This document shows, one piece after another, positions 44,812-53,101 of a stretch of 64,000 nucleotides of DNA. The position numbers were made by a program, and so were the translations under genes. Position 1 is the first letter of the stretch. Each line of letters begins with the position of its first letter. Under the pieces are notes generated by a model. That model was not told where the DNA came from, did no database searches, and saw only the letters and a list, made by a program, of their open reading frames with translations. The stretch spans positions 62,001 to 126,000 of the forward strand of contig JANWXM010000006.1 in assembly GCA_025055285.1 (NCBI GenBank), read 5' to 3'. The stretch is from Saprospiraceae bacterium. GTDB lineage: Bacteria > Bacteroidota > Bacteroidia > Chitinophagales > Saprospiraceae.

Positions 44812-45303
44812 TTAACACGTAGAAGGGTGTGCGGGATTATCTACAGCAACGAAGGGGGCGTGCGTTGCTTTGTCCTCGATAGGGAGGGGTTCAGCGATTG
44901 ATTCCTCTTCGAATTGGCGCGCATCGTTGAGGCGCCAAGACCGGACACGCCCGATGCGACCGTCGAGTACGGAAATGATGACATAGGAAAAAAAAGGCTG
45001 CGCCGCCAGTCGGTCGTGTTCTGAAGGCACAGCTGGGTGATTAGGATGAGAATGATAGACTCCTAGCAGCATTAGGCCGCGTTCTTCAGCGTACTGTTCG
45101 GCAGCAAGGTAGTCTTTGGGCGCTATCTCAAAGCGTCGGCGCTTGTCGCCTTCCTTGGCGTTAGTCACCACCACAATGTCGCTTAGATAGCGGGATCCGT
45201 CCTCCTTTTCCGTGCCGAAAAGAAAGCCACAGCACTCATCGGGAAAGGTCTGTCGTGCATCCGCCAACATGCGTTCGCGTACAAGAGGGCTAAACACAAG
45301 CAT
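44812..45303 (-). CDS. JAMM/MPN+ metalloprotease (Mec-like)
   Basis: A 163-residue protein with an intact JAMM zinc site: Glu23 in DECCGFLFG, and His84, His86, Ser94 and Asp97 in YHSHPNHPAVPSEHD. Mec of Mycobacterium removes cysteine from the C-terminus of the carrier CysO. Related bacterial JABs cleave after a carrier Gly-Gly. The gene stands between cysM and the carrier-E1 fusion, so both activities are plausible: release of cysteine from the carrier, and cleavage of the fusion after Gly90. A Pro/Cys-containing tail of about 25 residues has no recognised role. Confidence 0.9.
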   Translation of the reverse strand: MLVFSPLVRERMLADARQTFPDECCGFLFGTEKEDGSRYLSDIVVVTNAKEGDKRRRFEIAPKDYLAAEQYAEERGLMLLGVYHSHPNHPAVPSEHDRLAAQPFFSYVIISVLDGRIGRVRSWRLNDARQFEEESIAEPLPIEDKATHAPFVAVDNPAHPSTC

Positions 45304-45324
45304 AAGTCATTGTTTTCAGATTTT

Positions 45325-46263
45325 TTAAAATATTTTCTCTAAAACTTCCCTGTACTTATCGGCATTGTCAGGCAAAACTGTAACGATTGCTCCCTTTTCT
45401 AGCCGCTCTGCTATGCGTAGCGCGCCTGCAAGGTTAGCTGCTGCAGAAGGGCTCAAGAGTAGACCCTCGTACTCGCGAGCAGCTCGAAGAACCTCATAGG
45501 CCTCGCAAGTATCTATTTCCTCGAAAGCGTCTGCCAAAGAGGCATCGTAGATGCCCGGCACTACAGCAGTCTCTAGATGTTTCCAACCTTCTAGCCCATG
45601 CAAGGCTGAATTAGGCTGAAGAGCAATGAGTTGGATGTTGGGCTTGAGCTCGCGTAGGCGACGACCTGTGCCTACAAAAGTGCCTGTAGTACCCAAGCCT
45701 GCTACGAAGTGGGTAATGTCGGGCACTACACGAAAAATCTCTATCGCTGTAGTCTGATAATGAGCGCGCCAGTTGTTCTCGTTGCGATACTGATCGGCGT
45801 AAAAGTACCGCTCTGGGTTTTGCTCAGCCAGCTCGCGGGCAACTTCCTGAGCACCGTCGGTTCCTTCAAAGCGCGAAGTAAAAACCAGCTGAGCACCTAG
45901 AGAGCGAAGGATGTCTTTGCGCTGTTGGGAAGCGTTTTCAGGCAAACAAAGAACAACTTCTACTCCTAGGGCCTTACCAATGGTAGCATAAGCGATGCCT
46001 GTATTGCCACTCGTAGCATCAAGTAGCATTCTGTTCGAAGACAATTCGCCTCTTTCTACTGCTGCTTTCATGATGAAGTACGCAGCCCGGGCTTTCACAC
46101 TACCCGACAGCTGCTCCCATTCTTTTTTCACGTAAATTTGAACGCCCTTCTTGGAAAATAATCGCTTGATAGGCACCAGTGGTGTTTGACCAATTTGCGT
46201 CCCTATCTGTTGAAGACGATTCAATAGCTCAGCGCTCTTTTCAAGCCATCGTTCTGAATGCAT
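45325..46263 (-). CDS. cysM: Cysteine synthase, CysM/CysK fold
   Basis: The start is placed at ATG 46263 (MHSERW), giving 312 residues. A longer in-frame version would encode a GC-rich hairpin as protein. It is a fold-type II PLP enzyme with the Schiff-base Lys in LSGSVKARAA, the phosphate-binding TSGNTGIAYA, and GLGTTGTFVGTGR. The Mycobacterium CysM of the carrier pathway uses O-phosphoserine. The neighbouring JAMM and carrier genes suggest the same here, but the substrate is not decided by motifs I can check by eye. It is first of three closely spaced genes (gaps of 21 and 33 bases). Confidence 0.92.
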   Translation of the reverse strand: MHSERWLEKSAELLNRLQQIGTQIGQTPLVPIKRLFSKKGVQIYVKKEWEQLSGSVKARAAYFIMKAAVERGELSSNRMLLDATSGNTGIAYATIGKALGVEVVLCLPENASQQRKDILRSLGAQLVFTSRFEGTDGAQEVARELAEQNPERYFYADQYRNENNWRAHYQTTAIEIFRVVPDITHFVAGLGTTGTFVGTGRRLRELKPNIQLIALQPNSALHGLEGWKHLETAVVPGIYDASLADAFEEIDTCEAYEVLRAAREYEGLLLSPSAAANLAGALRIAERLEKGAIVTVLPDNADKYREVLEKIF

Positions 46264-46308
46264 GCATTGTGACTTTTGAGTGTGGAAAAGAACTTTTGCT
46301 TCAGTTAA

Positions 46309-46340
46309 AGGGCCCTCCGATGCTTGCGAAGGGCCCTGCA
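46309..46340 (-). promoter_or_regulatory. GC-rich hairpin in the cysM leader, possible attenuator or weak terminator
   Basis: The self-complementary octamer AGGGCCCT occurs twice with 13 bases between, forming an 8-bp hairpin. On the minus strand only TTTAAC follows, so termination would be weak. It lies about 50 bases before the cysM ATG. It could end the peroxiredoxin transcript or modulate cysM. Confidence 0.45.
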
Positions 46341-46481
46341 TTGCCGAGTACAATCGCGTGAGCATAACGCTTGTGTGCAGCATGCTTTTGACTCACTGCT
46401 TCATCATAGCAGAATGATATTCTGAAATCAAAAGTGTCATCAAAATGAAGTGCCATACAAATGAATCATGCTCATAGCAGG

Positions 46482-47117
46482 TTACAGGTTGGGCTGCGGT
46501 GTGTATCGAAGGTAGGGTTTAACTTCTCGCACACCCTTCGGAAATTTTTGCACAGCTTCCTCGGTCGGAATAGCCGGCGCTACGATAACCTCTTCGCCGT
46601 ATTTCCAGTCGGCTGGTGTCGCTACGCTATAATAAGCCGTCAATTGCAGCGAATCCAGTACGCGCAGCACTTCGTCGAAATTTCGCCCTGTGGAGGCGGG
46701 GTAGGTGATAATCAGTTTAATGCGTTTGTCTGGACCAATAATGAATAGCGAACGCACCGTGAAGTTTTCCGAGGCATTTGGATGGATCATGTCGTAGAGA
46801 GTTGCGATGCGGCGATCTGGGTCAGCAATGATAGGAAAGTCTACCGTTGCGTTTTGGGTCTCGTTGATGTCCTGCACCTAACCCAAGTGTTTGTCCAGCG
46901 GGTCTACGCTTATGGCAATCACTTTGGTGTTCCGACGGCGGAACTCCTCGGAGAGGTGCGCCGTACGACCCAGTTCAGTAGTACACACAGGCGTGTAGTC
47001 GGCAGGATGCGAAAAGAGAATCCCCCAGCTATCGCCGAGATACTCGTAAAAGTCGATTTCGCCCTGAGTGGTTTGGGCCTTGAAGTTAGGAGCGATGTCT
47101 CCAAGTCGTAAGCTCAT
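46482..47117 (-). pseudogene. Prx6-type 1-Cys peroxiredoxin interrupted by one in-frame TAG
   Basis: The frame reads through a complete Prx6-family protein of about 211 codons. The start is ATG 47117 (MSLRLGDIAPNF). The peroxidatic Cys45 is in SHPADYTPVCTTE, and the family C-terminal part has IADPDRRIATLYDMIHP, VRSLFIIGPDK, YPASTGRNFDE and YLRYTPQPN. The only defect is codon 80, TAG at 46878-46880, between DKHLG and VQDINETQ, where the family has Trp. Everything else is well preserved, with no frameshift, so the mutation is very recent, a sequencing error, or a read-through site. Intact, it would reduce peroxides using thiols. It lies between a poly-Cys leader and cysM. Confidence 0.85.
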
Positions 47118-47155
47118 AACGCAAAGTGTTTTAGTTGTGAACGGATAAAAAATTT

Positions 47156-47190
47156 GACAGCCCTTCGGCGTGCACTGCCGAAGGGCTGTC
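47156..47190 (-). terminator. Intrinsic terminator in the leader of the peroxiredoxin gene (attenuator)
   Basis: Perfect 14-bp arms (47156-47169 and 47177-47190) with a 7-base loop. On the minus strand it is followed by AAATTTTTTATC. It stands after the poly-Cys leader stop codon and 39 bases before the peroxiredoxin start, where it can only act to stop transcription before the gene. Confidence 0.85.
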
Positions 47191-47262
47191 AGGCGGAAAT
47201 ATGCTCTACTTTTTAAAGTGCCACATTTTTTGGCGCACACCGCATTCGCTCCACTTCGGCAG
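47175..47262 (-). promoter_or_regulatory. Antiterminator pairing alternative to the leader terminator
   Basis: CTGCCGAAG in the leader-peptide coding region (47254-47262, minus strand) is the exact complement of CTTCGGCAG, which covers most of the 5' arm of the terminator (47175-47183). The 9-bp pairing and the terminator are mutually exclusive. The first element starts 10 bases after the last Cys codon, so a ribosome stalled at the start of the Cys run would leave it free, while one reaching the stop codon would cover it. Confidence 0.65.
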
Positions 47263-47329
47263 GCCGAACCGGACAACAACAGCAACAACAACACGCTACT
47301 GCTCCAAGAGCTATGCGGAAAAGCATCAT
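47213..47329 (-). CDS. Poly-cysteine leader peptide (38 codons) of a cysteine-responsive attenuator
   Basis: A short frame starting with two ATGs (47329 and 47326) and ending in TAA at 47213. Its codons 13-19 (47273-47293) are seven consecutive Cys codons, six TGT and one TGC, and an eighth Cys occurs later. Regulatory leader peptides with runs of the sensed amino acid are the classical arrangement in trp, his and leu operons; Cys runs are known in actinobacterial leaders. A near-consensus promoter (TACCTTTA) lies 23 bases upstream, a 14-bp terminator 23 bases beyond the stop, and an antiterminator option lies between. The peptide itself probably has no other function. Confidence 0.75.
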   Translation of the reverse strand: MMLFRIALGAVACCCCCCCPVRPAEVERMRCAPKNVAL

Positions 47330-47351
47330 AAGTGCGCTCTTATTTTCGCGA

Positions 47352-47359
47352 TAAAGGTA
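47352..47359 (-). promoter_or_regulatory. Near-consensus -7 promoter element (TACCTTTA) for the poly-Cys leader
   Basis: Seven of eight positions match TAnnTTTG on the minus strand, with only the final G replaced by A. It is 23 bases before the leader ATG. Confidence 0.45.
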
Positions 47360-47930
47360 GAGAAAATCTCTCTACGTGGAAAAGTTAAATTTTTCTTAAA
47401 AATTACTTTTCTCCCGAAGACCACTTTTAAAAGGAACACCTTATTTGCGATTTTGTTGATGCCCCTGAATCGACGCGGATAAAGTTTTGAATCCTTACTC
47501 GAGTTGGCGGTTTTCCCAGCCGCTCTAAGTTGACTACCCGAGAGTGGCATCCCTTTCTGCTGTCGGATCGATACAGTAACAGTAGATGCGATGCTCGTCA
47601 GAGTAGTGCATATGGGAGGGAGAAAACCCTGCGCATCATCCATCCGATGAATCAGGCGATTATGAAATGCTCTACATACCTGTTGCGGCGGGACGATGCG
47701 ACCCGAAGGCCTTACCTACGCGAAGGCTATCACTAATTTGACAAGGATCGATAGGTAGCCTTGCGGGAAAAACCGAAGCAGTATTTTTTTGTTAAAGTGA
47801 TATCAAAAATGCTCAATTGGTGCACTTTTGCAGAGCAAAGCGTTGTTCATTTACAACGAGTGTAGTTGTGTAACCGTCGTATAGGAGCGTAGTTTGCTCC
47901 TTCTCTTTAACTTTCATTTTTCATCCATTC
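47360..47930. other. Intergenic region between the attenuator and clpC
   Basis: About 570 bases. The left part is AT-rich, consistent with promoters facing both ways. A 68-codon open frame (47530-47736) has no recognisable family and looks like chance. No exact TAnnTTTG faces clpC; a related TGCACTTTTG lies near 47820. Confidence 0.45.
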
Positions 47931-50522
47931 ATGAGCCAGAAGTTCTCTCCGATCGTCAAGCAAATTATTCACACGAGCGCTCAAGAAGCTCGCCGACTTG
48001 GGCACGATTACATTGGTGCGGAGCACCTATTGTTAGGTATTCTCCAGGAGCGCGATAGCTTGCCGGTGCGGGTATTGGAAAATTTCAAGGTAGACATTTT
48101 AGAACTTAAAAGGCAAATAGAACATGCCATTCCGCGCCGGAGCAATTTCCCTCCCGCTGAAAACTTGACGGTGGGTGAGTTTCAGGTAACCACCCAAGTT
48201 CAGCGAATTTTGAAAGTAACTTTTTTGGAAGCTCGCTTACACAAGAGTGAGGAAGTTCAGCCCGAACACTTGATGATGTCGCTGCTGAAACATACGGATA
48301 CGTTTGTAGCAAAATTGCTCAACGATTACGGCGTAGATTATGAATCTTTCAAGAAAGAACTAGAATACGTGCGTTCTGAGCAAGACTTAGTTTCGCCCAA
48401 TTTATTTGCCTCTGCCAACGATGATTACTACGAAGAAGAAGAAAGAGGTGGTTTTCGAGCGAGTGGAGCGCGGGGTCAAAGCAAAAGTCGCACTCCTGTG
48501 CTCGACAACTTTGGTCGCGATATTACGAAGTTGGCCGAAGAAGGCAAGTTAGACCCCATTATCGGTCGCGAAGTGGAAATTGAGCGGGTTAGCCAGATTT
48601 TAAGCCGGCGTAAGAAAAACAACCCTATTTTAATAGGTGAGCCGGGCGTAGGCAAGACGGCTATTGTAGAAGGCCTAGCCTTAAGAATTGTGCAGAAAAA
48701 AGTTAGCCGCACGCTGTTCAACAAGCGCATCGTTATGCTTGACTTGGCAGCTCTTGTAGCTGGCACGAAATATCGCGGTCAATTCGAGGAGCGCATCAAG
48801 GCTATTATGAATGAATTGGAAAAGAGCCGCGATGTCATCCTTTTCATTGATGAGATTCATACCATTGTAGGTGCGGGCGGCGCATCGGGTTCGTTGGATG
48901 CGTCTAATATTTTCAAGCCAGCCCTGGCGCGAGGTGAACTACAGTGCATCGGAGCGAGCACATTGGACGAATACCGGCAATATATCGAGAAAGATGGCGC
49001 GCTTGACCGGCGTTTTCAGCGCGTGATGGTAGATCCGCCTAGCCAAGAGGAGACGATTAATATTCTCAAGAATATTCAATCGCGCTACGAGGAATTTCAC
49101 AACGTTAAGTATAGTGACGCTGCTATCGTCGCGTGTGTGCGTTTGAGCGACCGCTACATTACTGATCGCTTTTTGCCAGATAAAGCTATTGACGTGCTAG
49201 ACGAGGTAGGCGCTCGCGTTCACTTAAAAAACATCTCCGTCCCTAAGCACATTGAAGAGATTGAGAAGAGGATCGAGTCTATTAAAGAGCAGAAAAGCGC
49301 TGCTGTAAAAGACCAACAGTATGAGCTGGCTGCCAGCCTGCGCGACCAAGAGACTAAACTGCTGCGTCAGTTGGAGTTGGCTAGGAAAGAATGGGAAGAA
49401 GAGAGCAAGACGCGCCGATATCCAGTAGAGGAGGAAGACGTCGCCGAAGTAGTGGCTATGATGACGGGTATCCCTGTGCGAAAAGTAGCCACTAGTGAAA
49501 GTAAAAAGTTAGTCAATATGGCCGAGGACATGCGCAAGATGGTCATCGGTCAAGATGAAGCTATTTTAAAGGTAACTAAAGCTATTCAACGCAATCGCGT
49601 AGGGTTGAAAGACCCTAAAAAACCCATCGGCTCATTTATTTTCTTGGGTCCAACAGGGGTAGGTAAAACAGAACTCGCTCGCGCGCTGGCCCGCTATTTA
49701 TTCGACAGTGAAGATGCACTTATTCGCATCGACATGTCAGAATATATGGAAAAATTCTCGGTCAGCCGGCTTATTGGTGCGCCTCCAGGCTACGTCGGCT
49801 ATGAAGAAGGAGGTCAGCTAACTGAGCGTGTGCGCCGAAAGCCTTACTCGGTGGTACTTCTCGATGAAATCGAAAAAGCACATCCTGATGTTTACAATAT
49901 TCTCTTGCAGGTGCTTGACGATGGCCAACTTACGGATGGTCTAGGCCGGCGCGTGGACTTTAAAAACACGCTCATCATCATGACCTCCAATATTGGTGTG
50001 CGCCAGCTGAAGGACTTTGGGCACGGCGTCGGTTTCGCTACCAAAGCGCGCATGGAATCTGCTGAGGAAAATGCGCGTGCTATCATTCAAAATGCTCTAA
50101 AGCGCACCTTCTCGCCTGAGTTTCTTAACCGCGTAGATGACGTTATCATCTTCAATTCGCTAGGTCGCGAAGAAATCTTCCGTATTATTGACAACGCACT
50201 GACAAATCTGAGAAAGCGCTTGAGCAACCTGAAACTGACGCTGGTTCTGAGCGAAGAGGCGAAAACATTTGTCGCCGAGAAAGGCTACGACCCTCAATTT
50301 GGCGCTCGACCCCTGCATCGCGCCATCCAAAAGTATCTCGAAGATCCGATGGCGGAGTTTATCCTGTCCGAAAATCCGCCAGAAGGGTCGGTCTTAGAGG
50401 CCGTCCTTAACGAAACAAAAGACGGCATCATTATTCGCTACGCCAATAGAGAGGGCGATGGGCTCAATCAAGTGTCGGAAACCTCCAAAGCAAGAGAAGA
50501 GGATGCTTCTTTAGGAGAGTGA
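47931..50522 (+). CDS. clpC: ATP-dependent Clp protease ATPase subunit ClpC
   Basis: An 863-residue Hsp100 protein. The N-terminal double ClpN repeat (about 1-150) is followed by AAA domain 1 with Walker A GEPGVGKT and Walker [12 protein letters not shown] middle domain carries a UVR-like segment ([19 protein letters not shown]). AAA domain 2 has [11 protein letters not shown] and [12 protein letters not shown], and a C-terminal D2-small domain closes the protein. It unfolds proteins for the ClpP peptidase and takes part in stress quality control. The acidic tail after residue 840 is not conserved. A strong terminator follows. Confidence 0.95.
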   Translation: MSQKFSPIVKQIIHTSAQEARRLGHDYIGAEHLLLGILQERDSLPVRVLENFKVDILELKRQIEHAIPRRSNFPPAENLTVGEFQVTTQVQRILKVTFLEARLHKSEEVQPEHLMMSLLKHTDTFVAKLLNDYGVDYESFKKELEYVRSEQDLVSPNLFASANDDYYEEEERGGFRASGARGQSKSRTPVLDNFGRDITKLAEEGKLDPIIGREVEIERVSQILSRRKKNNPILIGEPGVGKTAIVEGLALRIVQKKVSRTLFNKRIVMLDLAALVAGTKYRGQFEERIKAIMNELEKSRDVILFIDEIHTIVGAGGASGSLDASNIFKPALARGELQCIGASTLDEYRQYIEKDGALDRRFQRVMVDPPSQEETINILKNIQSRYEEFHNVKYSDAAIVACVRLSDRYITDRFLPDKAIDVLDEVGARVHLKNISVPKHIEEIEKRIESIKEQKSAAVKDQQYELAASLRDQETKLLRQLELARKEWEEESKTRRYPVEEEDVAEVVAMMTGIPVRKVATSESKKLVNMAEDMRKMVIGQDEAILKVTKAIQRNRVGLKDPKKPIGSFIFLGPTGVGKTELARALARYLFDSEDALIRIDMSEYMEKFSVSRLIGAPPGYVGYEEGGQLTERVRRKPYSVVLLDEIEKAHPDVYNILLQVLDDGQLTDGLGRRVDFKNTLIIMTSNIGVRQLKDFGHGVGFATKARMESAEENARAIIQNALKRTFSPEFLNRVDDVIIFNSLGREEIFRIIDNALTNLRKRLSNLKLTLVLSEEAKTFVAEKGYDPQFGARPLHRAIQKYLEDPMAEFILSENPPEGSVLEAVLNETKDGIIIRYANREGDGLNQVSETSKAREEDASLGE

Positions 50523-50571
50523 TTCTGTGTGACCTTCCTTCAGCTACGTGGAGGCCCGTAGGGCTCTAAAT

Positions 50572-50610
50572 ACCGACGCCTTTCTGCCAATTAGGTAGAA
50601 AGGCGTCGGT
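50572..50610. terminator. Bidirectional terminator between clpC and tonB
   Basis: Perfect 14-bp inverted repeat (ACCGACGCCTTTCT at 50572-50585 and its complement at 50597-50610) with an 11-base loop, between the convergent clpC and tonB-like genes. Confidence 0.8.
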
Positions 50611-50644
50611 GTTTACGGAGCACAACTGTCCGTAACACGAGAAT

Positions 50645-51613
50645 TCATTTCACTCGGAAGTCGAAAGTGATGGTACCGCATTGTTCGGCCACGTCAGGAT
50701 CAGGAGCAAAGCGATATTGGCGTGCCCATGCGAGCGCTTTGTTGCGCAGCACTCCTTCAGTAGTGGTAGAGCCGACTTGAGTATAGACAGCAGAAGTCAC
50801 CTCACCTTCGGCGTTTACACACACGCGGATGGCTACTTTGCCCGTGTATTGTGTGTCATCTACCATTTTGGGACGGCTAATTACCTGACGGCCTGATAAC
50901 CCTCCGCCAATAGACTCACCTACACCTTGGCCGTCTCCACCACTATTTCTACTGCTGCCCCCTCCTTGGCCGAAGGGATTGTTACCTGTGCCTCCTGGCT
51001 GACCCTGGTTACCCGGTTGCCCTGTATTCCCTTGACCAGTACCCGAACCAGGTCTCCCGAAGGCACTGCCGAATTGACCGCGCTTGCGCTCTTGCTCTTC
51101 CTTTTCTTTGCGCTGGCGCTCCTGTTCTTCCGCCAGGCGGCGTTGTTCAGCGGCTGATCGCTCGGCCTCTGCTTGTTTCCGAGTACGCTCCTCTTCTTGC
51201 TCCTTGCGGCGCGCTTCCTCTTGAGCGCGGCGCAGAGCTGCCGCGTCGGGGTCGGTAGAAGTGGGTGTATTAGGGGCCGACGGTTTTGTTGGTTTTGGCG
51301 CAGACGAAGATTTCTGTGGCACCGGCGTAGGCTCGGGAACCGGCTGCTTAGCAGGTGTTTTACTGGAAAGATCTTCCATCTGCTGCCCTGCTGGAGCCGG
51401 TGAATTGCCCCGGCCTCGGTCGGGCAAACCCGCAGCCGCTTTCGAACCACCGCCGCCCCAGTCAATGATGATCGGAGGCTGCGTCTTGGGCGGCTCCTTG
51501 ATTCCTACTTGTAGGAAAATGAGCAGCGCTAAGATTAACACGTGTAACAATACACTGATGACCGCCGCCTTGAGGCGGTCTTCCTCGTTTTGTCGAGATA
51601 TGGTAGCAGGCAT
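50645..51613 (-). CDS. tonB: TonB/TolA-like energy transducer
   Basis: A 322-residue protein with a short cytosolic start, one membrane helix (AVISVLLHVLILALLIFLQVG), a long Pro/Lys/Glu/Gln- and Gly/Asn-rich periplasmic spacer with a charged RRKEQEEERTRKQ coiled-coil section, and a C-terminal TonB-like domain (about 225-322, with GKVAIRVCVNAEGEV and NKALAWARQYRFAPDPD). It passes proton-motive energy from ExbB/ExbD to outer-membrane receptors. The coiled coil is also reminiscent of TolA. It is the last gene of the exbB-exbD-tonB operon. Confidence 0.88.
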   Translation of the reverse strand: MPATISRQNEEDRLKAAVISVLLHVLILALLIFLQVGIKEPPKTQPPIIIDWGGGGSKAAAGLPDRGRGNSPAPAGQQMEDLSSKTPAKQPVPEPTPVPQKSSSAPKPTKPSAPNTPTSTDPDAAALRRAQEEARRKEQEEERTRKQAEAERSAAEQRRLAEEQERQRKEKEEQERKRGQFGSAFGRPGSGTGQGNTGQPGNQGQPGGTGNNPFGQGGGSSRNSGGDGQGVGESIGGGLSGRQVISRPKMVDDTQYTGKVAIRVCVNAEGEVTSAVYTQVGSTTTEGVLRNKALAWARQYRFAPDPDVAEQCGTITFDFRVK

Positions 51614-51664
51614 ACTATTTACTCTGTTCGGGTGAAGATTAATGGTGGAATGTGCGCAAAAGCC

Positions 51665-52081
51665 TCATTGTTCGGTTCTTCGCTCTTGCGTTGCTAGTAT
51701 CGTCTTAATCTTTAACCGATTAGCAATATCCAGAATGTAAACGACATCGTCTAGGGGCACAGTTTTTTCTGCCACAACCGTAAGCGTAATTTGCTTCGGG
51801 TCTTCCCTCTTTAATCGAATCTTAGCTGCTACGGCATTTTCTAAATTTTCTTTCCGTACGCGTGTGCCATCTACAAAATACTCGCCATTGCGGTTGACGG
51901 ATACCGCCAAATCGGGTGAGGCCATTGTTTTGGACGTACTGGAGGGCAGCTGAAGATTTAGCGCATTTGGCGTAACAAACTTCGACGTCAGCATGAAAAA
52001 CATCAATAGGAGGAAGATGATGTCGATCATTGCTGCCAGGCTGAACGTCGGAGTAACGCGAACTCTTCGTTTTAGGCCCAT
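51665..52081 (-). CDS. exbD: ExbD/TolR-family biopolymer transport protein
   Basis: A 138-residue protein with one membrane helix near the N-terminus. That helix contains the proton-conducting Asp in AAMIDIIFLLLMFFM, and a periplasmic domain follows (ISVNRNGEYFVDG, VVAEKTVPLDDVVYILDIA). It forms the stator with ExbB. Gene order exbB-exbD-tonB is canonical, with 54 and 51 bases between genes. Confidence 0.93.
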   Translation of the reverse strand: MGLKRRVRVTPTFSLAAMIDIIFLLLMFFMLTSKFVTPNALNLQLPSSTSKTMASPDLAVSVNRNGEYFVDGTRVRKENLENAVAAKIRLKREDPKQITLTVVAEKTVPLDDVVYILDIANRLKIKTILATQERRTEQ

Positions 52082-52135
52082 AAAGCGTTTCTGTATGTTG
52101 GCATAAACAGAGGATGAATAGGCTCGCCCACAGAA

Positions 52136-52843
52136 TTAGCGCGAAGGCTCCTGCAAGAGATCCATAAATTGAAGCGCAGTGTACTCCATCTTGTAGACTA
52201 CCTTGTCTAGGTTGGATACCAGTACGTTGTAACCAGCCATAGCAACGATGGAGACTACCAGGCCCATAGCAGTACTAGTAAGCGCCTGATAGATACCGCT
52301 AGAAAGCACTTGGGGAGTAACGTTTTCGGCAGTTGACATGTCTTGGAACGACAGGATAAGGCCCAGCACTGTACCTAGCAGCCCAAACATAGGGCCGAGG
52401 CCGGAAATGGAGGCCAACGTTGAAAGATTGCGCTCGAGTTTGAGTAGCTCTAGGTTGCCCACGTTTTCAATGGCCTTGTTGATGTCCTCTAGGGGTTTGC
52501 CAATGCGGTCTAGGCCTTTTTCTACCATGCGAGCCATGGGGGCGTCCACACTTTGACATAAGGCTTTGGCAGCCTGGAGATTTCCGCTTTCCACGCTAGC
52601 GCGAATACTGTTCATGAAGTTTTGGTCTACGCGACCAGCGCGTTGGATAGTCAAATAACGCTCGATGATGATGTAGACGGCAGCGATGGATAGAAACACT
52701 AGGATGAAAAACATGGCCATACTGGAGGTTGTATTACCCATGAAGGTATCCAGCAGGCTCTTGTGCACGACGGGTTCCGGGCTAGGAGTTGCCGGTAAAA
52801 ATTGTAGGAACCAAAAGGTTGCTAACAAACACGAAAGACTCAT
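52136..52843 (-). CDS. exbB: ExbB/TolQ/MotA-family proton channel protein
   Basis: A 235-residue protein with three main membrane segments and the MotA/TolQ/ExbB domain: IERYLTIQRAGRVDQ, LERNLSTLASISGLGPMFGLLGTVLGLI, and TAMGLVVSIVAMAGYN with the conserved Thr. An additional hydrophobic stretch at the N-terminus resembles a signal sequence, as in many Bacteroidota ExbB proteins. It is first in the operon, and a TACCTTTG element precedes it. Confidence 0.93.
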   Translation of the reverse strand: MSLSCLLATFWFLQFLPATPSPEPVVHKSLLDTFMGNTTSSMAMFFILVFLSIAAVYIIIERYLTIQRAGRVDQNFMNSIRASVESGNLQAAKALCQSVDAPMARMVEKGLDRIGKPLEDINKAIENVGNLELLKLERNLSTLASISGLGPMFGLLGTVLGLILSFQDMSTAENVTPQVLSSGIYQALTSTAMGLVVSIVAMAGYNVLVSNLDKVVYKMEYTALQFMDLLQEPSR

Positions 52844-52904
52844 AAGGCAAACAGGATAGGGATTGGTTAGTAGACGTATTGTTTATCTGCACGCTTGCAA
52901 ACGT

Positions 52905-52912
52905 CAAAGGTA
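52905..52912 (-). promoter_or_regulatory. -7 promoter element (TACCTTTG) for exbB-exbD-tonB
   Basis: Exact TAnnTTTG on the minus strand, 62 bases before the exbB start. Confidence 0.6.
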
Positions 52913-53008
52913 GGCTGTTTTGTATTTGTTTGCGAAGGTAGCTACTGCTTCGGCGCTGCAAAAGTGCAGAAATGTCTGACGGCATGCTCGAGCACGCAGA
53001 TAAAAAAT

Positions 53009-53049
53009 CCTTTAAAAACAAGCAAAGCCGCCCTGACTCGGACAGCTTT
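53009..53049 (-). terminator. Rho-independent terminator of the small transcription unit
   Basis: Arms GCAAAGC and GCTTTGC around a 16-base loop (plus-strand positions about 53021-53050). On the minus strand they are followed by TTGTTTTTAAAGGATTTTTT. It separates the small unit from the exbB promoter. Confidence 0.6.
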
Positions 53050-53101
53050 GCATTGCGGGGAAACACGTCCCGCTCTACTAACTCCCACGGAAACCACCCG
53101 T

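Noticed and set aside
46310-46420. A Cys-rich frame in the cysM leader that might be a second leader peptide.
   Set aside because: It has no ATG, GTG or TTG start after the preceding stop, and the cysteines are not consecutive.
46881-47294. A longer reading of the peroxiredoxin frame that begins with a run of Leu codons over the poly-Cys region.
   Set aside because: It starts with GTG, has no stop before the gene, lacks any family similarity before residue 60, and would run through the terminator. The Cys frame has two ATGs and a stop placed as in known leaders.
47530-47736. A 68-codon open frame upstream of clpC.
   Set aside because: It has no recognisable family, and its composition looks like translated noncoding DNA.
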